Part shown: in pieces, positions 37,456 through 45,202 of the stretch
How positions within the stretch are numbered: position 1 is the first letter of the stretch
Layout: every line of letters begins with the position of its first letter
Source: Nostoc sp. 'Peltigera membranacea cyanobiont' N6
GTDB taxonomy: Bacteria > Cyanobacteriota > Cyanobacteriia > Cyanobacteriales > Nostocaceae
Assembly: GCF_002949735.1 (NCBI RefSeq)
Contig: NZ_CP026681.1
Coordinates: forward strand, 4,866,001-4,930,000
Reading direction: 5' to 3'
Length of the DNA: 64,000 nt
Program-made: the position numbers and the translations under genes
The notes under the pieces: model-generated
Told to the model about the DNA's origin: nothing
Seen by the model: only the letters and a program-made list of their open reading frames with translations
The model's database searches: none

Positions 37456-37965
37456 ATGGAGCAAACTCAGGCTGAAATAGCGGCACTTAACTCTCAAATT
37501 CAGATACTTTTAGAAGAACGCGCTGCACTCACTATTAATAATGTAATCTCTAGCGAGGATGATTCACCCCAGGCAATGGTGGAAGCATATCGCCGTCAAG
37601 CCAGGGAAAATGCCCAATTATCAATTGAACTCCAAGGCATTGATGCAGCGATCGCCGCCCTAGAAACCAAGATCAAGCAAAAACAAGGTAAGTTAGTGCG
37701 ATCGCAAGTTGCATCAAAAGAACTTATCCTACAGCAAGAGCTAGAAGAAGCCAAAGAACTGGCACAGGTTCATGCTCAACGCATTAATCAACTAGCAGGT
37801 GAATTGGCAACAGAAGTCCGTCTCCTTAAACATTGTGCTAACGAACTGAGTCCAATGTATTGGCGGATTTATTACAAGCCGTTCATTACTGGGTTTAAGA
37901 CAATCTCCGTTCCTTATGTCCGCTCTGATGGGGAAGTGTGGACAATTGTCAACCGGATTGTTTAA
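37456..37965 (+). CDS. Coiled-coil hypothetical protein
   Basis: 169 aa. Residues 1-115 are coiled coil (ALNSQIQILLEERAAL; LETKIKQKQGKLV; EEAKELAQVHAQRINQLA). The C-terminus is globular, with LSPMYWRIYYKPFITGFKTISVPYVRSDGEVW. Not recognised. Close spacing to thrB suggests read-through, not shared function. Confidence 0.75.
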   Translation: MEQTQAEIAALNSQIQILLEERAALTINNVISSEDDSPQAMVEAYRRQARENAQLSIELQGIDAAIAALETKIKQKQGKLVRSQVASKELILQQELEEAKELAQVHAQRINQLAGELATEVRLLKHCANELSPMYWRIYYKPFITGFKTISVPYVRSDGEVWTIVNRIV

Positions 37966-38092
37966 TGCCAGTATTTCTACACTAGAAATACTTTACTAAC
38001 ATTGACTTTTTCAAGAATCATTTGATTGACAAGATAGTTGCTAAAATCGTCCATATCAAGAAACTTGAACCGATAACGCAAGATTTTGCACT

Positions 38093-38259
38093 TTTAAAGC
38101 GGAGCAGTTGCTAGAGGACTGGGGGTACAAGGTTTCTCAGTCAGCTGTGCAAAATTGTTATCGGGCGTTTTCCCAGTGGGAGATGAGGTGAGAAAGTTCA
38201 ATGCCTTAGCGATCGCATTTTCGGGGGTGGAAATAGAGGATGCTTTACAAAGCTATTAA
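38093..38259 (+). pseudogene. Gene remnant before tRNA-Cys
   Basis: 38093-38191 reads FKAEQLLEDWGYKVSQSAVQNCYRAFSQWEMR then stop. It continues after a +1 shift as VRKFNALAIAFSGVEIEDALQSY to 38259. There is no start codon. It looks like the C-terminus of a broken gene; the family is not recognised. The rest of 37966-38383 shows nothing else. Confidence 0.45.
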
Positions 38260-38383
38260 TTATCAATGCCAACTTATCTGTACCTCGCAATCTTGTGGTA
38301 CTATTGTAAAACTGACGCTATTGGCTCATCTTCAGCTGTCTAAGCTATCAAGCGGTAAGCAGAAAGGCTTGATAATGTCATGT

Positions 38384-38455
<72 letters not shown>

Positions 38456-38505
38456 AAGGCTTTCAGCCTTTTAGGACAACCAAAAACAAACAAACTGGGG
38501 TAAAT

Positions 38506-38528
38506 GATATTCAAAGTGATATTCAAAG
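38506..38528. promoter_or_regulatory. Left arm-type sites
   Basis: GATATTCAAAG at 38506-38516 and again at 38518-38528, 12-bp phased. The same motif is doubled with identical phasing at 46438-46460 near the right end, as expected for integrase arm-binding sites. Confidence 0.75.
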
Positions 38529-38768
38529 CCCCAGTCTACCCTTAGACATCCGATGGGTTAACCCTGTTTGCCTCTATTTGGCATATCTGACTGACCAATA
38601 TTACCCCCAATATCTAAGCGATCGCCTCAGATGCTTAGTAGCTAAGTGGTTTAATGTCATAGGCTATGGAATATAAGTAAACCTGATAGGGATAGTCTAA
38701 AAGTGCAGATTATCCTGATATTTCCATATTGACTAAATACCCATAAGTAATACATGTGGGATGCGGAT

Positions 38769-39035
38769 ATGAAAAAGAAGATACAGACAAAGCAGATAGC
38801 GGTTCGGATGAAGGAATCAACTCTTCAGTGGTTAGAAAAGGAGAGCCTGAGAAGTGGTCAGAGTGCATCTGAGCTAGTCCGGGAAGGTATTGAGATGCTA
38901 CAGAAATCCAGAGATACCCAGGCGGTTCAAGGGCTAGTCCAAGAGTATTTATTATCCTTAGATCCCTCTGAGTTTCAAGATGGGCTTCAGTGCCTTATAG
39001 ACATGATTAAGGAGCGCATTGATGGCGAACAATAA
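38769..39035 (+). CDS. RHH-type DNA-binding protein
   Basis: 88 aa from ATG 38769 (MKKKIQTKQIAVRMKESTLQWLEKESLRSGQSASELVREGIEML); an ATG five codons earlier (38754) is possible. The N-terminal strand and two helices make an RHH fold; the rest is helical. First gene of a rightward cluster; overlaps the next gene by 14 bp. A 'TTGACTAAATA' motif lies upstream at 38729, shared with 40719. Candidate regulator of the element. Confidence 0.8.
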   Translation: MKKKIQTKQIAVRMKESTLQWLEKESLRSGQSASELVREGIEMLQKSRDTQAVQGLVQEYLLSLDPSEFQDGLQCLIDMIKERIDGEQ

Positions 39036-39564
39036 ACCCTGTGTAGTCAAGGGGCTACCGGAGGATATCAGGGAGGCTGTAGACAATCAGCTTGCCAGAG
39101 GAATCCCAGCCCCTTCTATTTGTCGATGGCTGAGTAATCAGGGTTTCAAGGTGAACCCTCGGCAACTATATAACTACAAGGATAAATCAGTACCCAAGGC
39201 TGTCCCCAGTGCCCCTGAAGCCCCTATTTATTCCCCAGATGCAACTGATTCCCAAATGTTGCGATCGCTGCTAAAGACCACCCTAGATGCTGTTAGTAGA
39301 CTGGATGATCAGTTTACCCTTACAGGCGACTTAAGGACTGCCAGAGTACTCAGAGAGATGGCTGAAACCGCATCAGGTCTTTTAAAGTTCAGACTGACTA
39401 ATGAGCAGCCTGATCCTCACATAGAGGTATCGGTAATCATGGGGAATCTTGAGGCAAAAATGGGGCTACCTGAGACTGATTTGAGTCAATGGCGGAATGA
39501 TGGCGGAGATTTTACCCATTTCCGCGATGATGGCGGAGATGATGGCGGAGAACCTAACCAATGA
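39022..39564 (+). CDS. HTH protein resembling phage Gp27/small terminase (DUF3486-like)
   Basis: 180 aa from ATG 39022 with GGAG 7 nt upstream. LPEDIREAVDNQLARGIPAPSICRWLSNQGFKVNPRQLYNYKDK follows the pattern of Mu Gp27-type proteins (LPEE-R-x-L-x-G-x-I-x-WL-x-x-G-x-V-x-x-L-x-Y). A helical region follows (LRSLLKTTLDAVSRLDDQF...TARVLREMAETASGLL). The C-terminal NDGGD/DDGGD repeats come from tandem GATGGCGGA units, and the gene ends AACCAATGA. The terminase link is inference; it could be any HTH regulator. Confidence 0.7.
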   Translation: MANNKPCVVKGLPEDIREAVDNQLARGIPAPSICRWLSNQGFKVNPRQLYNYKDKSVPKAVPSAPEAPIYSPDATDSQMLRSLLKTTLDAVSRLDDQFTLTGDLRTARVLREMAETASGLLKFRLTNEQPDPHIEVSVIMGNLEAKMGLPETDLSQWRNDGGDFTHFRDDGGDDGGEPNQ

Positions 39565-39652
39565 CCAATAGCCAAGCTTTTGATTTTACTAAAATCCCCC
39601 GGAAAGTTACCAGCTTTCTAGGGGGACTACCAAAAACTACCGGATTAAATAT

Positions 39653-40231
39653 ATGTCTACTCACATTATAGCACATCTTTCTCCTAATGGGGAGAAAAAA
39701 GACACCAGTTATCGCCAGGACTCATTTGAGTCCCCGTTAGCCTGTGGTAACACTTGGAAACATAGCCTAGCTGAGTATCTGAAGACCCAAGGGCTAGACA
39801 ATGTTTACCATCTGGATCAGTACATGACCCACAGCGCGGTTTATGGAAGTTACAAGGCTGACCCGGATAACTGGCGATCGCGGAGTCAGTCTAAGCTAGC
39901 CCAAGACTTGTACCCAAAGTACCAAAGGGACATCCGAGTTATCCACAGAGGCAAAGGTTATAACATTGAAGTCAAGTCCAAATCAGGCATCTTTGGAAAC
40001 CATAACATACTGGTAGGCGGTATTGCAACCCGATGGGAGCGCTATCGGTTCCCTGTTCACTTTGTAGTAGCCATCGATCGCGCCACAGGGGAAGTCAGGG
40101 TAACTGAAGCGGATAGGCTGACCAGAGAGACAAGCTGGCTGCGAATCAAGGCTGAGGAGTTATCTTATGGTGTGCCCCGGCATTTGTTTAAGCCTCTAGG
40201 CAGTTGGCTGGACTTCATTAAAAACCAATAA
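39653..40231 (+). CDS. Possible PD-(D/E)XK nuclease
   Basis: 192 aa. QRDIRVIHRGKGYNIEVKSKSGIFG gives an acidic residue, a strand and an E-V-K signature typical of PD-(D/E)XK nucleases (Asp, Glu-x-Lys). HSLAEYLKTQGLDNVYHLDQ upstream could form the first helix. The C-terminus (RHLFKPLGSWLDF) is unassigned. Could process DNA during element replication or act in defence. No known family is recognised; catalysis is inferred from the motif alone. Confidence 0.6.
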   Translation: MSTHIIAHLSPNGEKKDTSYRQDSFESPLACGNTWKHSLAEYLKTQGLDNVYHLDQYMTHSAVYGSYKADPDNWRSRSQSKLAQDLYPKYQRDIRVIHRGKGYNIEVKSKSGIFGNHNILVGGIATRWERYRFPVHFVVAIDRATGEVRVTEADRLTRETSWLRIKAEELSYGVPRHLFKPLGSWLDFIKNQ

Positions 40232-40284
40232 CCAACTAAAAACCCTCTGGATGTCCAGGGGGCTGTTTGTTTCATCATTGGTTT

Positions 40285-40500
40285 CTAGGGTTTATTGGGT
40301 GCGTTCTGTAGCCACTGTAGTAACTTGTCGGTAGCTGCTGTTTGCTTGTCGATCGCTGTGTTCAGTTTGGTTATGGAATCAGCCATTTTTATCTGGTTTC
40401 TATTCAGTTCCTCGATGGTTTCCTTGAGTGACTTTTGGCGCTTGGGTTGTTCTTGATAGTTCCGAAGTAGCCAGTTAGGGGCATAAGAGAAGTTAAACAT
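40285..40500 (-). CDS. Small coiled-coil protein (minus strand)
   Basis: 71 aa: SLKETIEELNRNQIKMADSITKLNTAIDKQTAATDKLLQWLQN is a heptad coiled coil. It starts one base after the stop of the upstream RHH gene, so the two form a tight two-gene operon opposite to their neighbours. Function unknown. Confidence 0.65.
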   Translation of the reverse strand: MFNFSYAPNWLLRNYQEQPKRQKSLKETIEELNRNQIKMADSITKLNTAIDKQTAATDKLLQWLQNAPNKP

Positions 40501-40501
40501 T

Positions 40502-40657
40502 TTAGTTATTTCTTAAGGTTTTCTTAGTGTTTAATCGGGCTTGTCTGAGTACCATTCTGAGTACTGTACTGAATGATTCTCCCGACTCTTGGGAAAGTTC
40601 ATTTAACCATTTTTGGGTGTCTTCATCGACCCTAACAGATATCCTTTGAAGGTTCAT
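40502..40657 (-). CDS. 51-aa ribbon-helix-helix protein
   Basis: MNLQRISVRVDEDTQKWLNELSQESGESFSTVLRMVLRQ reads as a complete RHH fold: a basic strand (ISVRV), helix A, turn and helix B. AAGGACAAAACA precedes the ATG at 40657. Too short for usual gene calls. Likely autoregulator of the coiled-coil gene that starts one base later. Arrangement (RHH then small partner) is compatible with but does not prove an antitoxin-toxin pair. Confidence 0.75.
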   Translation of the reverse strand: MNLQRISVRVDEDTQKWLNELSQESGESFSTVLRMVLRQARLNTKKTLRNN

Positions 40658-40765
40658 TGTTTTGTCCTTGGGTTATTTACTGTACTTTGTCAGCAATAGC
40701 TGTCATTGAATGCCGATGTTGACTAAATAAGGACAGGAACCCTAAATATTCTAAGGACAAGAAAA

Positions 40766-41413
40766 ATGGCTAATCAAACTTATGCAGAACAACTAAAACA
40801 ACAGGCGCGAGAAATGGCAGCAGAAGCGGCTAAGGCACAGAAAGCGGCTGATGATGCTCAGAAGGCTATTGATGATGCCAAGGTATTTGCTAGCAAGTCT
40901 TCCTTGAATGCGCTTCATACCATCCAAGATGCTATTCGGATTTGGATTAAGCAAGGTACTTTGACCCGCAGGCAATCAGAGGTTTACCTAAACCGCTATC
41001 TGGAACTTTATGGACTGGAAAAAGCCCAAAATGAATACCTGAGACTTGCGGCTAACTTGTTGAATCATCCCCATTATGGTGTTGAGACAACTACTAGCAG
41101 ATTTAGTAATGGTGGTCTTATTTGGAAAGGTCAGAACTACAAAAACACTCAAGCACTTTATGAGCGCATTCAAGAGGTTTTAGGGCCAGATCCTTTTGAT
41201 TCGGTTGAATGGGTAAATGAAATATTGGAGCTTGTTTTTGAAGACTCAACTAAACTAGCTGCTGATACCTTCCTACCAGACCGATTTGCCTCAATAGCCA
41301 ACCTAATCCGCCGGATAGTTCAGGAGGCTAAAAACCCGATCAGCATCCCTGATATTTCCCAGTTCACTGCTGAGGATGCTGCTTTCCTCTCTGCTTTCCT
41401 TGGTATGTTCTAG
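40766..41413 (+). CDS. Hypothetical protein of the integrative element
   Basis: 215 aa, AAGGA RBS. An Ala/Lys/Asp-rich coiled coil (EMAAEAAKAQKAADDAQKAIDDAK) is followed by a mostly helical domain with RQSEVYLNRYLELYGLEKAQNEYLRLAANLL. Not recognised. Preceded by the TTGACTAAATA motif at 40719 and followed by a terminator at 41464, so it is its own transcription unit. Confidence 0.75.
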   Translation: MANQTYAEQLKQQAREMAAEAAKAQKAADDAQKAIDDAKVFASKSSLNALHTIQDAIRIWIKQGTLTRRQSEVYLNRYLELYGLEKAQNEYLRLAANLLNHPHYGVETTTSRFSNGGLIWKGQNYKNTQALYERIQEVLGPDPFDSVEWVNEILELVFEDSTKLAADTFLPDRFASIANLIRRIVQEAKNPISIPDISQFTAEDAAFLSAFLGMF

Positions 41414-41463
41414 ACCATATTAGGAGCCTATTGGCTCCTTTGATTAACCCTAATAGCCAATAG

Positions 41464-41491
41464 CCCCACTGGACACCCAGTGGGGTTTATT
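41464..41491 (+). terminator. Terminator after 40766 gene
   Basis: 9-bp perfect stem CCCCACTGG / CCAGTGGGG, loop ACAC, then TTTATT. A smaller stem (GGAGCC/GGCTCC) lies at about 41421-41438. Confidence 0.8.
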
Positions 41492-41530
41492 GTGTGCGTA
41501 TGGGTCACAGCAAGTCAATATGGGAAGTGC

Positions 41531-41570
41531 CGATTATCTCTAGGTATCTCCAGTTATCTCTGATTATCTC
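41531..41570. repeat. Four 10-bp iterons
   Basis: Four contiguous 10-mers with consensus N(G/A)(A/G)TTATCTC: CGATTATCTC, TAGGTATCTC, CAGTTATCTC, TGATTATCTC. One helical turn per unit, so a protein binding each would sit on one face. Iteron-like; candidate origin or operator of the element. Confidence 0.8.
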
Positions 41571-41665
41571 GGTTTTTGGATACAGCAAGTGCATTGAAAG
41601 ATTGCCAGCGATCGCTAGAGTATTTGTACCTATAAAGGATAAAACATCCTTATCCTTGCTGCGCC

Positions 41666-41919
41666 CCTAAAAGCTGACCGGGGGCTGACTTCAGGCTATG
41701 TCGGGGCTTTTAGTTGCGGCTAGTCGGCTCCTAGTGGCAATAAAGGCACTCGGCATTTCCGACCTGAAAAAGGGCTAGAAGCTTTACCCAGAGCCAATAA
41801 AGCACTCGGTAAAAGGTCATTTGTTCCGACCTGACCATACTATGACACCCCCAATACAGCCCCGTTGACTCTAATAGGGTTAACCCATGTGCCAGTTATT
41901 ACCAATATGTGCCAGTTAT
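41666..41919. other. Repeat-dense non-coding control region
   Basis: Contains CTAAAAGC/GCTTTTAG inverted repeats (about 41665-41712); a duplicated block CAATAAAG(G)CACTCGG...TTCCGACCTGA (41738-41767 and 41795-41834); and the 13-mer ATGTGCCAGTTAT twice, 20 bp apart (41887-41899, 41907-41919). No ORF. Together with the iterons it is a candidate replication origin or regulatory RNA region. Confidence 0.65.
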
Positions 41920-41957
41920 GGGTAGTCATTTAGTATCCCGGTAGAGTACAATGGGAG

Positions 41958-41963
41958 TATAAT
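41958..41963 (+). promoter_or_regulatory. -10-like TATAAT
   Basis: TATAAT 17 bp before the ATG at 41981, directly after the repeat region; the -35 is not evident, so activation by a bound factor is possible. Confidence 0.4.
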
Positions 41964-41980
41964 AAGAAAAGAAAGAGACA

Positions 41981-42217
41981 ATGAAACTACCAGTTTTTAC
42001 TAGAGCTACTTTGAGTTTAGATGAGTACCTAATCGGGTTGGACAAGGAAGAACTAGAACAGCTATCAGTTATCCCCTCGGTTAGGTCAGCCAGGAAGACC
42101 CTGTATACCATACAAGGCTCTAAGTTTATTGATATCTGGGCGCTTTATGTGGATAGCCTACCCCTGGATATAGATGATGAGTTCCTATTTGATGATGAGG
42201 ATGGAATAGATGACTAA
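41981..42217 (+). CDS. Small acidic protein
   Basis: 78 aa, GAAAGAGA upstream. Ends with acidic DIDDEFLFDDEDGIDD. No recognised family. Overlaps the next gene's start by 8 bp, so translation is coupled with an RHH protein, as in many toxin-antitoxin or partition pairs; function unknown. Confidence 0.65.
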   Translation: MKLPVFTRATLSLDEYLIGLDKEELEQLSVIPSVRSARKTLYTIQGSKFIDIWALYVDSLPLDIDDEFLFDDEDGIDD

Positions 42218-42395
42218 TCAGAGAACCAACCGCAAAGTTAAGTTACAGGTCTGGTTAACCGAGGAAGAACATGAGCTACTACAGCAGGTTGCCACTACAA
42301 CAGGCCAGGGGATGTCTAGCTATGTCCGGTCTACTGTCCTGAAGGCGATCAAGGCTGACTTAGGGGCATCGGTGGATACCATCAATAACCAATAA
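42210..42395 (+). CDS. RHH protein (CopG/MobC-like)
   Basis: 61 aa: KVKLQVWLTEEEHELLQQVATTTGQGMSSYVRSTVLKAI is an RHH fold resembling plasmid CopG/mobilisation accessory proteins. Ends AACCAATAA (NQ-stop). Coupled to the upstream gene. Likely DNA-binding; the repeat region next door is an obvious candidate target. Confidence 0.78.
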   Translation: MTNQRTNRKVKLQVWLTEEEHELLQQVATTTGQGMSSYVRSTVLKAIKADLGASVDTINNQ

Positions 42396-42411
42396 CAAAT
42401 AGGGAGTCAAC

Positions 42412-42687
42412 ATGAAACCTAATCACCTAATCTACAACCCTGAAAGAGAAGCCTATGACCTAGTTTTAAATGGTCGCATTTATCAAGACTCTCAGATTAA
42501 CTCTGTAACCTTTCATGGCTCTCAAACACTTTCACAGTTCTACATTACCAGTCAATATGTAGTTGAGTTATTTGATGATGAGGGTAATGAATATAAGGAA
42601 ACTTTAAACCGAGTAGTTACTGATAGTGGATTGATTGAACTGCTATTGGACTGTTGGGATGAACAAAACTTTGCCAAAGGTACATAG
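42412..42687 (+). CDS. Hypothetical protein
   Basis: 91 aa with RBS AGGGAG. LIYNPEREAYDLVLNGRIYQDSQI and a beta-rich middle; acidic C-terminus. Not recognised. In line with 41981-42395, probably the same operon. Confidence 0.65.
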   Translation: MKPNHLIYNPEREAYDLVLNGRIYQDSQINSVTFHGSQTLSQFYITSQYVVELFDDEGNEYKETLNRVVTDSGLIELLLDCWDEQNFAKGT

Positions 42688-42911
42688 CACCCTTAGACAC
42701 CCGCAAGCATAAACAAAAGGGGCGACTAGCGCCAACTAGTTACCCACTAAGCATAAGTGCCTATTCCTTAAGATAGATATCTAGTATTCTTTAGATTCTC
42801 TTAAGGTTTCAAAGGGTAATCAGAGGACAGTTAGAGGCTGAAACCCTGATTCTTTGGTTAATAAATAAAAATGACAATATCCAAGAGTAGGGACAAAAAG
42901 GAACACACCCA

Positions 42912-43061
42912 ATGACTAGAAACCTAAAGATAAACATCCGGGCTAATGAACAGGAAGTGGCAAAGATAAAACAGCTTGCGGCGATCGCTGGATACTCTCA
43001 GTCTGAATATATCCGACTAGCGGCTTTAGGCTTCCCCGTGCAACCTCAAGTAACCCAGTAA
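42912..43061 (+). CDS. 49-aa RHH protein
   Basis: MTRNLKINIRANEQEVAKIKQLAAIAGYSQSEYIRLAALGF is a compact RHH fold of the mobilisation-protein type (AGYSQSEYIRLAALG). The stop lies in the first unit of a 20-bp tandem duplication (43042-43061 and 43062-43081). 115 bp before the VapE gene; may regulate it. Confidence 0.72.
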   Translation: MTRNLKINIRANEQEVAKIKQLAAIAGYSQSEYIRLAALGFPVQPQVTQ

Positions 43062-43176
43062 AACCTCAAGTAACCCAATAAAACAACAGGGGCAACCAGC
43101 TACTAACTAGTTACCCCCAACCCTAAATATTTCAAAGAAAACAAAAACCGGGCTAAGTGCCCAAAGGATTAATGTA

Positions 43177-44382
43177 ATGTCTCATTTTAACTCAGATACA
43201 AGTAATAAGTCAACCTTTGGCGGATTCAATGATGATGACAGCGCACCGAAGGCGGATCAAGTTTTAAAGATGTTGCGTGCGGTCAATATATTAGATTTAG
43301 CGGATAATAAGCCAGGGTCATCTAGATTTGATAACAAAGATTACCATGATCAGGTACAGGCCAAGAGAGCGGCTGTTAAGTTTATCGAGAATGCTAAGGA
43401 TAAGCCACAGGCTTTCTGGCAGGTATTTGAGGCTGTTTATGGGTGGATTAAATATGATGAATGGTTACAAAAGTACCATTTAAATGGTGCTGAGATTTCA
43501 TTTAACAAGCTGATGTGCGAGTTAGAGAATGTGTTGGAGATATCCAGAAAGGGGCAATCTGAGTTCCTATCAAGTCGCAGAAGGGATTTCCAAGAAAGGA
43601 AAGCATTCAACCCAGTCAAAGAATACCTTCAAAAGGTTGCATTGAAGTACCCAGTAATAGATGCGGATGATGAGGTTATCAGCATAGATGCTCTAGAAGC
43701 CATCATAGATGAACCCCAATCGGATTATGTACCAGTACACCCCCAGGTAATGCCGGAGTGGGGGCAGTTAGCTAAAATACTGTTTGGTGTAGATGATGCG
43801 CTATCCCAAAAGATGCTTGAGTGCTGGTTAAGGGGGGCTGTAGCAAGGGCAGTTAACCCCGGATGTAAGATGGATAATGTTCTGATTCTGAAGTCAGCGC
43901 AGGGTAAAGCCAAGACAACATTCTTTGAGATTTTAGGCGATGCTTATTTTATCCAGAGTTCTGACCCGACATCGGTTGAGACTACCCGACTACTTCAGAA
44001 AGGCTGGATTTGTGAACTAGGGGAACTAGAGGGGATTACCAGAAAGTCTGATGTAGAACTGTTCAAGCATTTTATAACCAAGCGGAAAGATGATCTCCGG
44101 GTTATGCATACAGAGGACATACCAGAGCGACCTCGCCATGTGGTCTTTGGAGGTACTTGTAACTCTAATGAAATACTGAAGGACACCACAGGTAACAGAA
44201 GGTTTATGGTAGTCCCGGTTATCCAGAAGATTCCCGCCAAGTGGTTAAAGGAGAACCGCGATCGCATCTGGGCATCCGCGTATCATTCCTATATGTTCTA
44301 CAAAAACCATGAAAACTCTCATGATTTAGAGTGGTGGTTTACTGATGAAATTGAGAACATCGAGAACACCCGGTATCCCTAA
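43177..44382 (+). CDS. VapE-family (virulence-associated E) ATPase/helicase
   Basis: 401 aa, AAAGGA RBS. C-terminal VapE domain (about 190-375): P-loop-like LILKSAQGKAKTTFFEIL (238-252), Walker B GWICELGELEGI (276-287), KRKDDLRVMHTEDIPERPRHVVFGGTCN, and arginine-finger GNRRF (339-343). The P-loop ends K-A-K-T-T instead of G-K-S/T. VapE-type proteins are replication SF3-like helicases of phages and phage satellites. No primase domain is fused and none is recognised elsewhere in the element. Expected to act at the element's origin. Confidence 0.9.
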   Translation: MSHFNSDTSNKSTFGGFNDDDSAPKADQVLKMLRAVNILDLADNKPGSSRFDNKDYHDQVQAKRAAVKFIENAKDKPQAFWQVFEAVYGWIKYDEWLQKYHLNGAEISFNKLMCELENVLEISRKGQSEFLSSRRRDFQERKAFNPVKEYLQKVALKYPVIDADDEVISIDALEAIIDEPQSDYVPVHPQVMPEWGQLAKILFGVDDALSQKMLECWLRGAVARAVNPGCKMDNVLILKSAQGKAKTTFFEILGDAYFIQSSDPTSVETTRLLQKGWICELGELEGITRKSDVELFKHFITKRKDDLRVMHTEDIPERPRHVVFGGTCNSNEILKDTTGNRRFMVVPVIQKIPAKWLKENRDRIWASAYHSYMFYKNHENSHDLEWWFTDEIENIENTRYP

Positions 44383-44512
44383 GATAACCACCAGGGGGCT
44401 TAAGCTATCTAAGGACTAATGGATATCCCTATGGCGCGACTTAACCGGATAATAAGGCTACACTAGTAGCAATAATCACCCTTAAACTCTCCGGGGCTTT
44501 TTTAATACTTAT

Positions 44513-44797
44513 ATGAAAAAGAATACTGCTTTAGGTTTACTTGCGATCGCTGGGCTATCCACTTACTACATAATCCCTCTGATGTCCCCTAAGTTGGTAG
44601 CAGTTAATGAGCCTACCCTTTTCGGTATAGGGTTTCAGTATGACCAATGGGGTACTAGATACTCTGCGCTCACCGATTGTAAGCGCCAAGGTTGGATAGT
44701 AAAGACTGATGGTAACACTTTACAGTATCAGGAAGCCAATGACGCGCCAAGGCTGAAAATACTGCAACAGATATGTCCAACTGAGGATTTAGATTAG
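44513..44797 (+). CDS. Small membrane-anchored/secreted hypothetical protein
   Basis: 94 aa. An N-terminal hydrophobic helix (ALGLLAIAGLSTYYIIPLM) is followed by a soluble part with two cysteines (DCKRQGW; QQICPTED) that could form a disulfide. No family recognised. Confidence 0.65.
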   Translation: MKKNTALGLLAIAGLSTYYIIPLMSPKLVAVNEPTLFGIGFQYDQWGTRYSALTDCKRQGWIVKTDGNTLQYQEANDAPRLKILQQICPTEDLD

Positions 44798-44939
44798 GTA
44801 TTAAATAAATGAGAGTCCGATTATGATGATGACTACTGCGAGGACTAAACTTTCCCCCAGGAAATATTTTCCCATCATTGTCATATTCTCAGGGGTTGAC
44901 TAACTGTCTACAACAGCATACAAAAAAGACAACCCTAAT

Positions 44940-45125
44940 ATGACCCTGAAACCCCTGAATATCCTCAAAGGCTTTACCCCGGAACAAAGGGCTATTTACA
45001 AGCTATTGACCCCTGAACAAAGACAAAGACTAATAGCGGTACTTAGGCAGCGATCGCGGGGAACCAGAAAGCCAATACTGAAGCGCCATAAGAAAACCCC
45101 CAGTAACCCCTGTATCCTCTGCTGA
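44940..45125 (+). CDS. Small basic protein
   Basis: 61 aa, strongly basic C-terminal half (RQRSRGTRKPILKRHKK). Two FTPEQR/LTPEQR half-repeats. A TTGACTAA motif lies at 44896. Size and charge would fit a recombination directionality factor or other DNA-binding protein, but no family match is visible. Confidence 0.5.
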   Translation: MTLKPLNILKGFTPEQRAIYKLLTPEQRQRLIAVLRQRSRGTRKPILKRHKKTPSNPCILC

Positions 45126-45162
45126 TGCAATAGTAAACTCCCTTGAAATCCAGTAAATACAA

Positions 45163-45195
45163 CAAAGCCCCCCAGAGTATTCTAGGGGTTCTTTA
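45163..45195. terminator. Hairpin between convergent gene ends
   Basis: CCCC(C)AGA / TCTAGGGG stem followed by TTCTTTATT on the plus strand and AAAGCC... on the other; lies between the small basic gene and the integrase stop. Confidence 0.55.
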
Positions 45196-45202
45196 TTGGC
45201 TC

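Noticed and set aside
41531..41570. CRISPR array
   Set aside because: Units are 10 bp and contiguous without spacers; no cas genes. No CRISPR array was seen elsewhere in the window.
44824..44901. 25-codon peptide MMMTTARTKL...
   Set aside because: Very short, no clear RBS, no comparative support.
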